Assembly (NCBI RefSeq): GCF_014648815.1
Contig: NZ_BMRV01000008.1
Span: 124,001-188,000, forward strand
Length of the DNA: 64,000 nucleotides
Source: Streptomyces flaveolus
GTDB taxonomy: Bacteria; Actinomycetota; Actinomycetes; Streptomycetales; Streptomycetaceae
Reading direction: 5' to 3'
Part shown: piece after piece, positions 1 to 7,657 of the stretch
Layout: every line of letters begins with the position of its first letter
How positions within the stretch are numbered: the stretch's first letter is position 1
Position numbers and translations under genes: made by a program
The notes under the pieces: model-generated
Database searches by the model: none
The model's input: the letters and a program-made list of their open reading frames with translations, nothing else
What the model was told of the DNA's origin: nothing

Positions 1-110
1 CCGCCGTGATGCCGCGGAGCAGACCGCGTCGGGAGAGGGAGAGTGGGGTACGCATGGCTGTCCTTGTCGCTGGGAGGAATGAGGAGACGGGGGTGCGGGA
101 GCGGTGGGGG

Positions 111-893
111 TCAGAGGACCTTGGCGAGGAAGTCCCGGGTGCGTTCGTGCCGCGGGTGGTCCAGCACCTCGGTGGGCGGGCCCTGTTCGACGATCCGGCC
201 GTCGTCCATGAAGACGATGCGGTCGGCGACCTCGCGGGCGAAGCCGATCTCGTGGGTGACGATGACGAGGGTGGTGCCGCTGGTCGCCAGGTCCTTGATG
301 ACGGCGAGGACCTCACCGACGAGTTCGGGGTCGAGGGCCGAGGTCGGTTCGTCGAAGAGGATGATGCCGGGCCGCAGGGCCAGGGCGCGGGCGATGGCGA
401 CGCGCTGCTGCTGACCGCCCGAGAGCTGGCGGGGGTAGGCGCCGGTCCGGTCGCCGAGGCCGACGCGGGTGAGCAGGTCGCGGGCCAGCTGCCGGGCCTC
501 GTCGCGGGGGAGCCTTCCGGTGGCGACGGGCGCGGCGGCGACGTTGTCGAGCACGGTCAGGTGCGGGAAGAGGTTGAAGTTCTGGAAGACGAAGCCGATC
601 CGGCCGCGCTGACGCAGGATGGCCCGCTCGCCGAGCTCCTTCAGCCGGGCGCCGTGGCGCCGTACGCCGATCGGCTCGCCGCCGACGCTGACGTGGCCGG
701 CGTCGGGCTTCTCCAGGTGGTTGACGACCCTCAGCAGCGTCGACTTGCCGGATCCGGACGGGCCGAGGACGACGGTGACCTCTCCGGGCCGTACCGTCAG
801 GTCGATGCCGTCGAGCACGTGGTGGGTCCCGTACCACTTGTGGACTCCGTGCACCTCGAGGGCGGCCGGGGTGATGTCGGTGGCGGTGGTCAT
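111..893 (-). CDS. Polar amino-acid ABC transporter, ATP-binding subunit
   Basis: A 260-residue cytoplasmic ATPase that would energise uptake of a polar amino acid. Walker A is GPSGSGKST (residues 44-52), the ABC signature LSGGQQQR is near 157-164, and Walker B runs into FDEPTSALD near 180-188; this is the GlnQ/HisP size and motif set. I chose the ATG at 893 because the domain begins right after it (MTTATD) and it overlaps the permease stop by 4 bp; the frame stays open far upstream but that part is a shadow. It is the second gene after the permease and the leader peptide at 2081-2230. No substrate-binding protein is visible in this window, so one may lie beyond the left edge or elsewhere. 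Substrate is not determinable; the leader hints at a sulfur amino acid. Confidence 0.93.
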   Translation of the reverse strand: MTTATDITPAALEVHGVHKWYGTHHVLDGIDLTVRPGEVTVVLGPSGSGKSTLLRVVNHLEKPDAGHVSVGGEPIGVRRHGARLKELGERAILRQRGRIGFVFQNFNLFPHLTVLDNVAAAPVATGRLPRDEARQLARDLLTRVGLGDRTGAYPRQLSGGQQQRVAIARALALRPGIILFDEPTSALDPELVGEVLAVIKDLATSGTTLVIVTHEIGFAREVADRIVFMDDGRIVEQGPPTEVLDHPRHERTRDFLAKVL

Positions 894-1870
894 ACGGCGG
901 CCTCCCGGCGCAGCCGGGCCCGGACCTCGGTGAGGCCGGCGCGCGCCTTCTGCAGGGGCGTCGGCGGCAGGGTGCGGGTCGCGCCCCGGGCGAAGTACCG
1001 CTCGACGTAGAACTGGACGACGGACACGGCGCTGGTGAGGACCAGGTACCAGACGGTGGCGACCAGCAGCAGCGGCACGATGTCGCCGGGGTAGGTGCTG
1101 CCCATGGTCTGCACCGAGCCGAACAGGTCGAGCAGGGACACGTAGAACACCAGGGACGTGCCCTTGATGAGGCCGATGAGCTGGTTGACGTAGTTCGGGG
1201 TGATGGACCGCAGGGCCTGCGGCAGGACGATCCGGCGGAACTGGTAGCCCTTCGGCAGGCCGAGGGCCGCGGCCGCCTCGTGCTGGCCCTGGTCGACGGA
1301 GAGGATGCCGCCGCGGACCACCTCGGAGGCGTAGGCCGCCTCGTTGAGGCTGAGGCCGACGACGGCGACGGCCAGGTCGGTGGCGAGGCGGGACTCGTCG
1401 AAGGTCACGAAGGCCGGCCCGAAGGGCACACCGAGGCTCAACGTCTGGTACAGGGCGGAGAAGTTGTAGAGGAAGATCAGGACGACGATCAGCGGGACGG
1501 ACCGGAACAGCCACGTGTAGGTCCAGCTCACGGCGCGCAGGACCGGGCTGCCGGAGAGCCGGGCGAGGGCGAGCAGGACGCCGCCCAGCAGTCCGAGCAC
1601 GGCGCTGAGCGCGGCCACTTCGAGGGTGACGAGGAGGCCGTCGAGGACGGTAGGCCGCAGGAACCAGTAGCGGAAGCGGTCCCACTGGTAGAAGGGGTTG
1701 GTGGCCAGGCCGTGGACGATCTGGGCGACGACGACCAGGACGGCGGCGGTCGCGATCCAGCGGCCGGGCCGGCGCAGCGGCAGCACCCGCTGGGCGGCGG
1801 GTGGCCGGGGGCTGTCGGTGGCGGGCGGTGCCTCGACGAGGGACACGGCGGCGCCCGGGGGTTCGCTCAT
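890..1870 (-). CDS. Polar amino-acid ABC transporter, permease subunit
   Basis: A 326-residue integral membrane protein of the HisM/GlnP permease family. After a cytosolic N-terminus of about 35 residues there are several hydrophobic spans, and the EAA loop that docks on the ATPase is visible in EAAYASEVVRGGI followed by QHEAAAALG. It overlaps the ATPase gene by 4 bp (ATGA), so the two are translationally coupled. Unlike many such operons, no periplasmic-binding-protein gene precedes it; instead a leader-peptide ORF ends about 210 bp upstream. The family is certain; whether the substrate is cystine or another amino acid is inference from the leader. Confidence 0.92.
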   Translation of the reverse strand: MSEPPGAAVSLVEAPPATDSPRPPAAQRVLPLRRPGRWIATAAVLVVVAQIVHGLATNPFYQWDRFRYWFLRPTVLDGLLVTLEVAALSAVLGLLGGVLLALARLSGSPVLRAVSWTYTWLFRSVPLIVVLIFLYNFSALYQTLSLGVPFGPAFVTFDESRLATDLAVAVVGLSLNEAAYASEVVRGGILSVDQGQHEAAAALGLPKGYQFRRIVLPQALRSITPNYVNQLIGLIKGTSLVFYVSLLDLFGSVQTMGSTYPGDIVPLLLVATVWYLVLTSAVSVVQFYVERYFARGATRTLPPTPLQKARAGLTEVRARLRREAAV

Positions 1871-2080
1871 GGGAGGACTCCGGTGGATTCGGACACCCCG
1901 GGGTTCGTGCGGACGGCGGTGGGCCGCTGCGGCGCGATGGCGCGGCGGGAGCCGCTCCAGGCGCGAGGCGGCGCACGGGGCAGGGCACGGGACCGGGGCG
2001 GGAGGGACAACGGCACACCGCGTGGGCGGTGTTCGTCGTGGCCGGGCGGCCGCTGCGAGGGCTGGGGTCCGGGAAGGAGG

Positions 2081-2230
2081 TCAGCCCTGGCGGCGGCCGC
2101 GGCCGCGGTCGGTACACAGTGCGCTGCTGACGCGGAGCAGATCGACGGTCCGGTCGGCGACGAGCGGGCTGGGGCACGGGCGTACGGCGCCCTGGGGGCG
2201 GCGGTCCGCCGTCCTGGGAGCTGCGTACAT
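2081..2230 (-). CDS. Leader peptide (HIDLLRV type) ahead of the ABC transporter
   Basis: A short ORF of about 49 codons ending in a segment that reads RTVDLLRVSSALC, then an Arg/Gly-rich tail and TGA. This core (V/I-D-L-L-R-V-x-S-A) is the hallmark of small actinobacterial ORFs annotated as putative leader peptides, which tend to sit before sulfur and cysteine genes; the near-terminal Ser-Ser-Ala-Leu-Cys suits a cysteine-sensing attenuator. The ATG at 2230 is the only ATG in frame and has a weak ribosome site, so a nearer alternative start is possible. It points toward the permease gene across about 210 bp of untranslated DNA. Function as an attenuator is inference. Confidence 0.6.
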   Translation of the reverse strand: MYAAPRTADRRPQGAVRPCPSPLVADRTVDLLRVSSALCTDRGRGRRQG

Positions 2231-2424
2231 GTCCGTCACCGTCACTGTTCCGGCCCCGTGGGCCTCGCGCTTACCGAAGTGTCATCCGGTCCGGTCGTCA
2301 CCTGGGGCACCCCACCGCGGAGCGAGGGTTGCCGGTCAGCAAGCCAGGGCTTGTCGCTGACGCTCATGACCGTTCTTGGTCCGTAAGTAAGGCAGTTGAC
2401 CGTGCTCGTGTCAACGCCGTTCCG

Positions 2425-3084
2425 TCAGGTGGGACGGCCTTCGAGGTGGCGCGCGAAGGCCGGGTGCGCGCTCAGGCGCCGCACGTGGGACCACAGGGCG
2501 GGGTGGCGGTCCGTGCGGTGCGCGGTGTCGAGCCGGGTCAGGGCCACCCACACCTCGACGTCGGCCGCGGTGAGCCGCTCGCCCAGGACGTAGGGGCGGC
2601 CGGTCAGCCGTTCCTCCAGCAGGTCCAGCACCGCCGGGTCGGCCGCCCGTCCGCAGAGCAGCTCGACGGCCTCGATCGCCGCGTCCTCGCCGCACGGGTA
2701 CAGCTCGGGGCCGGCGGAGGCGAAGTACCGGGCGAGGTCGCGCATGATGTCGGGCGCGTGGGTGCTCACGATCCGGCCCGACCAGTCGTCGCTGAGCACC
2801 GGCGCGAGAGCCGGGCCCCGGTAGTGGTGGGCGCTCGCCTCGTACAGCGGACGCAGGGCGGGGTGACCGCCGTCGGCGCAGTCGGCGCCGGGGTCGAGGA
2901 GGGTCACCGGGCACACCTCGTCGAGCCCGAGGAGGCTGTGGACGACGGCGATGCGCAGACAGTCGTCGTGGCCGGGCGACAGGTGGAGGCGGTAGCGACG
3001 CGGTACGGCGTAGTGGCCGCTGCGGGGGTCGCGGCCGATGCGTCCCCGGAAGGCGGGGGCGGGGGCGAGCGGGATGACGGACAT
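2425..3084 (-). CDS. Glutathione-transferase-like protein (xenobiotic/hydroquinone reductase type)
   Basis: A 219-residue protein resembling the ECM4/YqjG glutathionyl-hydroquinone reductase branch of the GST superfamily. The C-terminal all-helical GST half is recognisable (LLEERLTGRPYVLGERLTAADV and following). In the N-terminal thioredoxin-like half the usual Cys-Pro-Trp stretch is not seen; the corresponding place reads YRLHLSPGHDDCLR, so the catalytic Cys may be displaced or absent. Start ATG at 3084 has GAGGAG six bases before it. A leader peptide ORF lies about 100 bp upstream on the same strand. Streptomycetes use mycothiol rather than glutathione, so the true thiol substrate is open. 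Confidence 0.75.
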   Translation of the reverse strand: MSVIPLAPAPAFRGRIGRDPRSGHYAVPRRYRLHLSPGHDDCLRIAVVHSLLGLDEVCPVTLLDPGADCADGGHPALRPLYEASAHHYRGPALAPVLSDDWSGRIVSTHAPDIMRDLARYFASAGPELYPCGEDAAIEAVELLCGRAADPAVLDLLEERLTGRPYVLGERLTAADVEVWVALTRLDTAHRTDRHPALWSHVRRLSAHPAFARHLEGRPT

Positions 3085-3185
3085 GGTTCTCCTCGGGTGC
3101 GGGGGGCGTGGAGACACGCGCGGCGGAAACGGCGGCGGGCCGGCCGCGAGCGGGCACGGCTCGGCCCGACTCGGCTCGGTTCGGC

Positions 3186-3308
3186 TCAGTCCTGCGGCCT
3201 GATGGCGCTGCAGACGCGGAGGAGGTCGATGTGACGGCGGGAGGTGAGCAGCGGGGACGGGTGCGGCGTACGGCTGGCGTCGGCGACGGCCGGCTCGGTG
3301 CTCCCCAT
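3186..3308 (-). CDS. Leader peptide (RRHIDLLRV) ahead of the GST-like gene
   Basis: A 40-codon ORF ending RRHIDLLRVCSAIRPQD, a textbook match to the actinobacterial leader-peptide pattern. The ATG at 3308 follows an AGGGAAGC ribosome-site-like stretch, and the ORF ends about 100 bp before the GST-like gene on the same strand. It carries one Cys immediately after the LLRV core. It is the second such ORF within 1 kb, in front of a different transcription unit. A role in cysteine- or thiol-responsive control is inferred from the family, not shown here. Confidence 0.65.
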   Translation of the reverse strand: MGSTEPAVADASRTPHPSPLLTSRRHIDLLRVCSAIRPQD

Positions 3309-3413
3309 GCTTCCCTACCTGTTCACTAGGATTACCAGGGAAGTGTCGGCCGGTGTCCGGGGTGCGTCAAGGGGGCGTCCACGCTGTGGTCCGCCGCGTG
3401 CGCGGCCGGCACG

Positions 3414-3452
3414 AAAAAGGGCCCCCGCGAGCCACTGCTCGCGAAGACCCTT
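3414..3452 (-). terminator. Intrinsic terminator of tRNA-Pro copy 1
   Basis: Reading the minus strand after the tRNA, an AAGGG/CCCTT outer stem and a CGCGAG/CTCGCG inner stem with a six-base loop form a hairpin followed by a run of five T. It shares the GCGAAGACCCTTCG arm with the terminator of copy 3. Confidence 0.8.
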
Positions 3453-3460
3453 CGTCACCG

Positions 3461-3534
<74 letters not shown>

Positions 3535-3713
3535 GTGTGCGTCGCACGGGCCGCTGGTGACGGTTTCCGTGTGATCACGCAGGTCAACCCTACCCCATCC
3601 GCCGGGCGGGACGGAGTCGCCGGTCGTACAGCGGCCGGCCGGCGCGACCGTACCGATGATCACATCGCGAGACGGCGTTGCGTCGCGCCCGCCGCCGGGC
3701 GTTACCTCGCACG

Positions 3714-4688
3714 GTGCGAACCGAACGACCCGAACACCTCAGTGACCAGCCCACCGGTGACCGCCCCACCGGTGACCGCTCCGCGCGCCGTGCCGTCACC
3801 GTCTTCCCCCTCCTCGTCCTCGCGGCGGGCGCCCTCGGTCTCCTGCTCCCGGGGAGTTTCACCGGCTGGGGCGAGGCGGTGCCGTACCTGCTGGGCGTGG
3901 TGATGTTCTGCATGGGCGTCACCATGACGCCGGAGGACTTCCGCGGGGTCGCGCGGCGCCCCTGGGCGGTGGCCCTCGGGCTGGTCGCGCACTACGTCAT
4001 CATGCCGGGGCTCGGCTGGGCGATCGCCCACCTGCTCGACCTCTCGCCGCAGCTCGCCGCCGGCGTGATCCTGGTCGGCTGCGCGCCCAGCGGCACGGCC
4101 TCCAACGTGGTGACCTATCTGGCCCGGGGCGACGTCGCCCTCTCGGTCTCCGTCGCCACCGTCTCCACGCTCGTCGCCCCGCTGGTGACCCCGCCGCTGA
4201 CGCTGCTGCTGGCCGGTGAGTACCTCCCGGTCGACGCCGGTTCGATGGTCACGGACATCCTCAAGACGGTGCTGCTGCCGATCCTCGCGGGCGTCGTCGT
4301 ACGGCTCGTGGCGGGGCGGTACGTGCGGCGGGCCCTGCCCGCGCTGCCGTGGCTGTCCGCGCTGACGATCTCCGTGATCGTGGCCGTGGTCGTCGCGGGC
4401 AGCGCCGACGCCATCAAGTCGGCGGCCGGGATGGTGTTCCTCGCCGTCGTGCTGCACAACGGCCTCGGGCTGGCGCTCGGCTACGGCGCGGGGCGCCTCG
4501 GCCGGCTCGGCGAACCGGCGAGCCGTGCCATGGCCTTCGAGGTCGGCATGCAGAACTCCGGCCTGGCGGCCTCGCTGGCCACCGCCCACTTCAGCCCGCT
4601 GGCGGCGCTGCCCGCCGCGGTCTTCTCCGTCTGGCACAACGTCTCCGGCTCCCTGACCGCGGCCTGGCTGTCACGCCGGGGGCGGTGA
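3714..4688 (+). CDS. Bile acid:sodium symporter family (BASS) transporter
   Basis: A membrane protein of about 324 residues with nine to ten hydrophobic spans. The family signatures are clear: a GVVMFCMGVTM segment near the N-terminus, GCAPSGTASNVVTYLARGDVALSV in the middle and FEVGMQNSGLAASLA near the end, matching sodium-coupled transport of bile-acid-like or organic-acid substrates. The start is uncertain: I use GTG at 3714, but a TTG at 3678 is also in frame and neither has a strong ribosome site. The N-terminus carries a 15-bp tandem repeat giving PTGDR twice. No functional partner gene adjoins it, so the substrate is unknown. Confidence 0.88.
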   Translation: MRTERPEHLSDQPTGDRPTGDRSARRAVTVFPLLVLAAGALGLLLPGSFTGWGEAVPYLLGVVMFCMGVTMTPEDFRGVARRPWAVALGLVAHYVIMPGLGWAIAHLLDLSPQLAAGVILVGCAPSGTASNVVTYLARGDVALSVSVATVSTLVAPLVTPPLTLLLAGEYLPVDAGSMVTDILKTVLLPILAGVVVRLVAGRYVRRALPALPWLSALTISVIVAVVVAGSADAIKSAAGMVFLAVVLHNGLGLALGYGAGRLGRLGEPASRAMAFEVGMQNSGLAASLATAHFSPLAALPAAVFSVWHNVSGSLTAAWLSRRGR

Positions 4689-4743
4689 CCCGCGGTCGGC
4701 CGTCCGGCGGTACGGTACCGGCACCCTGGAGGAGGGAACCGAG

Positions 4744-4815
4744 GTGAGCACCGCGTGCAGCACGAGGCCCGCCTCACCCGTGCGTGCCGTCGCCGACGGG
4801 ACGGCCGGCTCGTGA
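4744..4815 (+). CDS. Possible coupled micro-ORF
   Basis: A 23-codon GTG-started ORF has a very good ribosome site (GGAGGAGGG just before it), and its TGA overlaps the GTG at 4812 of the next gene as GTGA. The peptide has no recognisable motif. It could simply be the ribosome-loading device for the next gene; evidence is positional only. Confidence 0.3.
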   Translation: MSTACSTRPASPVRAVADGTAGS

Positions 4816-5135
4816 GCGCCCGCCGGCGGGTCGTCGCCGTGTGGGCGGGGCTGTGCGTGGCCGGCCTCGCAGCGACCGCCGCGCTCCGCGCCGATCCGTA
4901 CGCGGACGGGCCCGGCGCTCGGGGCGAGGATCCGACTGCCGCGGAGAGCCACCCCGTCGACTGCGAGGAGATCGCCGACCGCGTCGCCCGGGAGCGCCGG
5001 GAGCACGACGAGGCGGAGGGACGGGCCGCCCCGTCCACGTCTGCCTCGTACCGGAGCGACACGACCTTCACGGTGACGCTGGTGCCCGAGGAGTGCGCGG
5101 ACGAGCTGGACGCCCGCGGCCTGTCGTCGTCCTGA
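4812..5135 (+). CDS. Small membrane-anchored or secreted protein of unknown function
   Basis: I do not recognise a family. From the GTG at 4812 the product is 107 residues: three arginines, one hydrophobic segment (VVAVWAGLCVAGLAATAAL), then a polar, acidic extracytoplasmic region with two cysteines (VDCEEI and PEECAD) that could pair. An in-frame GTG at 4755 would add 19 basic residues before the signal; the later start puts the hydrophobic segment at a normal place and overlaps the stop of the micro-ORF at 4744. It converges with the MFS gene across a hairpin region. Confidence 0.6.
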   Translation: MSARRRVVAVWAGLCVAGLAATAALRADPYADGPGARGEDPTAAESHPVDCEEIADRVARERREHDEAEGRAAPSTSASYRSDTTFTVTLVPEECADELDARGLSSS

Positions 5136-5162
5136 CGGTCAGGGCAGCGCCCTTCTACGCCG

Positions 5163-5217
5163 ACGCCGGCCCCGCGTCGTCGCGTCGGCCGGCGTGCGTC
5201 CCCCGTCTCCGGGGGCG
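5163..5217. terminator. Hairpins between convergent genes
   Basis: Two inverted repeats, ACGCCGGCC/GGCCGGCGT (5163-5195) and CCCCCG/CGGGGG (about 5200-5216), fill the gap between the convergent small-protein gene and the MFS gene. No T run, so termination in both directions is inferred. Confidence 0.5.
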
Positions 5218-5218
5218 G

Positions 5219-6535
5219 TCAGTGCACGCCGACCAGCTTCTGCTCCGCTCGGTCACCGGCCGGCCTCGTGCGCAGGGCCGCGATGCCGATGAAGACCATG
5301 GACGAGACGCCGGCGAGCGCGAAGGCGGTGAAGCCCCAGTCGCCCCGGTCCGCGGCGAGCAACTGGCCGCCGAGCCACGGGCCGAAGACGGCGCCGAAGC
5401 GGCCCATGCCGGACGTCCAGCCGACCGCGGTGGCCCGGTCGGCCGGGGCGGAGCCGATGGAGACGGTCGCGTAGATCATGGTCTGGGCGCTGTTGAGGAA
5501 CACGCCGGTGAGGAAGACGACCACGAAGGTCAGCGCCGGCGGCATGTGGACGCTGAGCAGGAAGACACCGCCCGCGGTCAGCGCGAACCAGATCGCGGAG
5601 ATGCGCGGGGCGCCGAAGCGGTCCGATGCGCGGCCGGCGACCAGCATGCCCACGATGCCGCCGAGGTTGAACAGCACGACGAAGGTCAGCGCGGAGCCGA
5701 GCTCGTAGCCCTCGCTGCGCATCAGGGTGGGCAGCCAGGTGGCGACGCCGTAGACGAGCAGCAGGCCGCCGAAGGAGGCCGGCCAGTACAGCAGGGTCTG
5801 GATCCACTCATTGCCGCGGAAGAGGTTGGCGACGTTGGCCCAGGCGGCACCGGAGGTCTTGCCGGTGGCGGCGGGGAGTTCGACGTCGTAGCGGCCGGCC
5901 AGGGCGCGGGCCTCCTCGGTGCGGCCCTTGGCGACCAGGAAGCTCAGCGACTCGGGCAGGAAACTGGCCAGGACCGGGACGAAGAGCAGCGGCACCACGC
6001 AGACCCAGAACGCGGCGCGCCAGCCGAGCGGCTCGACGATCCACAGGGCGACGTAGGCGGAGAGGATGCCGCCGGCGTGGTGGGCGGTCATCAGCAGGCC
6101 GATGGTGATCGCGGCGCGGCCCCGCGGGGCGTAGTCGGAGACCATGCTGATCGCGGTCGGCAGCAGGCCGCCGAGGCCGACGCCGGCCAGGGTGCGGCCC
6201 AGGCCGAAGACGGCGACGCTGCTCGAGACGGCGCAGATGCCGGAGGCCAGCGAGAAGAGCGCGACGCAGCAGACCATCAGCTTCTTGCGGCCGATGCGGT
6301 CCGCGACCGTCCCCGCGGCCAGCGCGCCGACGAGCATGCCGAAGGTGGCGTAGCTGCCGAGGTCGCCGGCCTGGCCCGAGGTGATGCCGAGCGCCTTCTC
6401 CTGGAGCATGTTCGGCAGCACCGAGCCGTAGATGAACATGTCCAGGCCGTCGAAGAGCACGGCCAGCCAGCAGAGGCCGACGACGAGCAGGGCCAGTCTG
6501 CTGCCACGGGCGGACAGCACGGGGGAGGAGGACAT
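5219..6535 (-). CDS. Aromatic acid:H+ symporter (AAHS) family MFS transporter
   Basis: A 438-residue, 12-span major facilitator. The AAHS signature DGLDMFIYGSVLP lies in span 1 and the loop 2-3 motif GTVADRIGRKK follows, as in PcaK, BenK and GalT carriers that import protocatechuate, benzoate or gallate. ATG at 6535 is preceded by an AGAGGAAA ribosome site; an upstream in-frame ATG at 6607 would overrun the promoter. It is the last gene of the aromatic-acid operon but has its own likely promoter (6592-6621) and an operator-like palindrome (6626-6637). By context the substrate is probably an aromatic acid degraded via 4-oxalomesaconate; gallate or protocatechuate are the best guesses. Confidence 0.9.
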   Translation of the reverse strand: MSSSPVLSARGSRLALLVVGLCWLAVLFDGLDMFIYGSVLPNMLQEKALGITSGQAGDLGSYATFGMLVGALAAGTVADRIGRKKLMVCCVALFSLASGICAVSSSVAVFGLGRTLAGVGLGGLLPTAISMVSDYAPRGRAAITIGLLMTAHHAGGILSAYVALWIVEPLGWRAAFWVCVVPLLFVPVLASFLPESLSFLVAKGRTEEARALAGRYDVELPAATGKTSGAAWANVANLFRGNEWIQTLLYWPASFGGLLLVYGVATWLPTLMRSEGYELGSALTFVVLFNLGGIVGMLVAGRASDRFGAPRISAIWFALTAGGVFLLSVHMPPALTFVVVFLTGVFLNSAQTMIYATVSIGSAPADRATAVGWTSGMGRFGAVFGPWLGGQLLAADRGDWGFTAFALAGVSSMVFIGIAALRTRPAGDRAEQKLVGVH

Positions 6536-6591
6536 CGTTGTTTTCCTCTCGTCCAGGAGGCGGCGCCTGGAGGGGACGGGGTGATGGGGCG

Positions 6592-6621
6592 ACGCTAAGG
6601 ACCGCACTCCAGGAGTGTCAA
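6592..6621 (-). promoter_or_regulatory. Promoter of the aromatic-acid transporter gene
   Basis: On the minus strand TTGACA (6621-6616), an 18-bp spacer and TAGCGT (6597-6592) make a vegetative-type promoter about 57 bp before the ATG at 6535. The operator-like palindrome lies just upstream of the -35 box. Confidence 0.6.
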
Positions 6622-6625
6622 CGCT

Positions 6626-6637
6626 TTTGTTGACAAT
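6626..6637. promoter_or_regulatory. Operator-like palindrome before the transporter gene
   Basis: TTTGTTGACAAT, one mismatch from the perfect palindrome ATTGTTGACAAT at the gntR promoter; the 13 bases TTGTTGACAATCT are identical at both sites (in opposite orientation relative to the operon). Probably the site of the GntR protein encoded at 10264-10914. Confidence 0.55.
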
Positions 6638-6706
6638 CTCAGCAACGATTTGGGGGGTGGGTCGCGCGTGGGCGTGCGCGACCCACCCCCCGGTGGAAAC
6701 GAACGG

Positions 6707-7657
6707 TCAGGCGACCGGCGGAGTGCCGTGCGTGTGGAACGACTCGATGGTCTTCAGACCCCAGGCCTGGCCCTTCTTCCGCTCCTCCTCGGTCCAGGTG
6801 ACCAGCGGCCAGTCGGGCGCCAGCACCAGGCGGGTGAGCGGGTTGCACAGCTCGATGCGGTTGCCGCCGGGCTCGTAGACGTACAGGAAGAACGTCTGCT
6901 GGATGGCGTGCTTGTGCGGGCCCGTCTCGATGAACACGCCGGTGTCGATGGCGAGGTCGGCGGCGCGCAGGATGTCCTCGCGGGTGTCGGCCGCGAAGGC
7001 GATGTGGTGCAGCCGGCCCGAGGTGCCGGTCCAGTCCTCGGTGTAGACGACGTCGTACGACTTGTTCGTGAAGGTCAGCCAACGGGCGGCGATCTTCCCG
7101 GAGTCGAGCCGGATCTGCTCGGTGGGCCGGGCGCCCAGGAGCTGTTCCTGGAACTCGGCGGCGGCGAGCACGTCGGCGGCGAGGAAGTTGATGTGGTCCA
7201 GGCGGCGTACACCCACGCCCCGGTTGGGTTTGGCCTGGGGCTGGTTCTTCAGCGCGGGCTTCAGCTCGTCGGGGGCCTGGTAGTGCTCGCTCTCCCAGTA
7301 CAGGGCGTGCTCGTGTCCGTCGGGGTCGGCGGTGAGGTAGAGCCTGCCGATGCCGGGTTCGTCCTCGACCCACTTCCCGGTGCGGCCGGCCTCCTCCAGT
7401 GCCCTGACGCGCCGCTGGAGGGCGTCCTCGCCGGAGGTGCGCAGGGCGAGCCGGCCGGGGCCGGGCGTCTCACGGGCGGTGAGCACCAGACTGTGGTGCT
7501 CGTAGTCGTCATAGGTGCGCAGGTAGACGGTGTCGCCGTCCTGGCCGTTGACCGTCAGGCCCAGGTAGTTGGTGAAGAAGGCGACGCTGGCGTCCAGGTC
7601 GGGTGTGAACAGCTGGGCATGGCCGACATGGGCGATGTCACCGAGCGGCGGAGTCAT
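6707..7657 (-). CDS. VOC-superfamily extradiol ring-cleavage dioxygenase
   Basis: A 316-residue two-module vicinal-oxygen-chelate protein of the catechol/homoprotocatechuate 2,3-dioxygenase type. Likely Fe(II) ligands are H155 (LDHINF), H217 or H218 (LHHIAF) and E269 (NRIEL); H250 and Y259 fall where the second-sphere His and Tyr of the family sit. From memory of the homoprotocatechuate enzyme, its acid-base His200 position appears to be Tyr201 here. ATG at 7657 has GGAGGG before it and lies inside the end of the preceding gene (20-bp overlap). Its operon encodes the enzymes that consume 4-oxalomesaconate, so it is the only visible candidate for ring opening; LigB-type oxygenases are absent. 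Substrate is inferred. Confidence 0.85.
   Translation of the reverse strand: MTPPLGDIAHVGHAQLFTPDLDASVAFFTNYLGLTVNGQDGDTVYLRTYDDYEHHSLVLTARETPGPGRLALRTSGEDALQRRVRALEEAGRTGKWVEDEPGIGRLYLTADPDGHEHALYWESEHYQAPDELKPALKNQPQAKPNRGVGVRRLDHINFLAADVLAAAEFQEQLLGARPTEQIRLDSGKIAARWLTFTNKSYDVVYTEDWTGTSGRLHHIAFAADTREDILRAADLAIDTGVFIETGPHKHAIQQTFFLYVYEPGGNRIELCNPLTRLVLAPDWPLVTWTEEERKKGQAWGLKTIESFHTHGTPPVA

Noticed and set aside
1..110. Possible gene at the left edge
   Set aside because: Open frames there are antisense to the ABC operon and lack motifs; nothing supportable.
3740..3785. Tandem repeat resembling a small array
   Set aside because: Only two 15-bp units, in frame within the BASS gene; not CRISPR.
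4784..6598. A 604-codon open frame on the plus strand opposite the MFS gene
   Set aside because: Composition is that of an antisense frame in GC-rich DNA (Gly/Ala/Arg/Glu-rich, no motif); the minus-strand MFS reading has clear family motifs.
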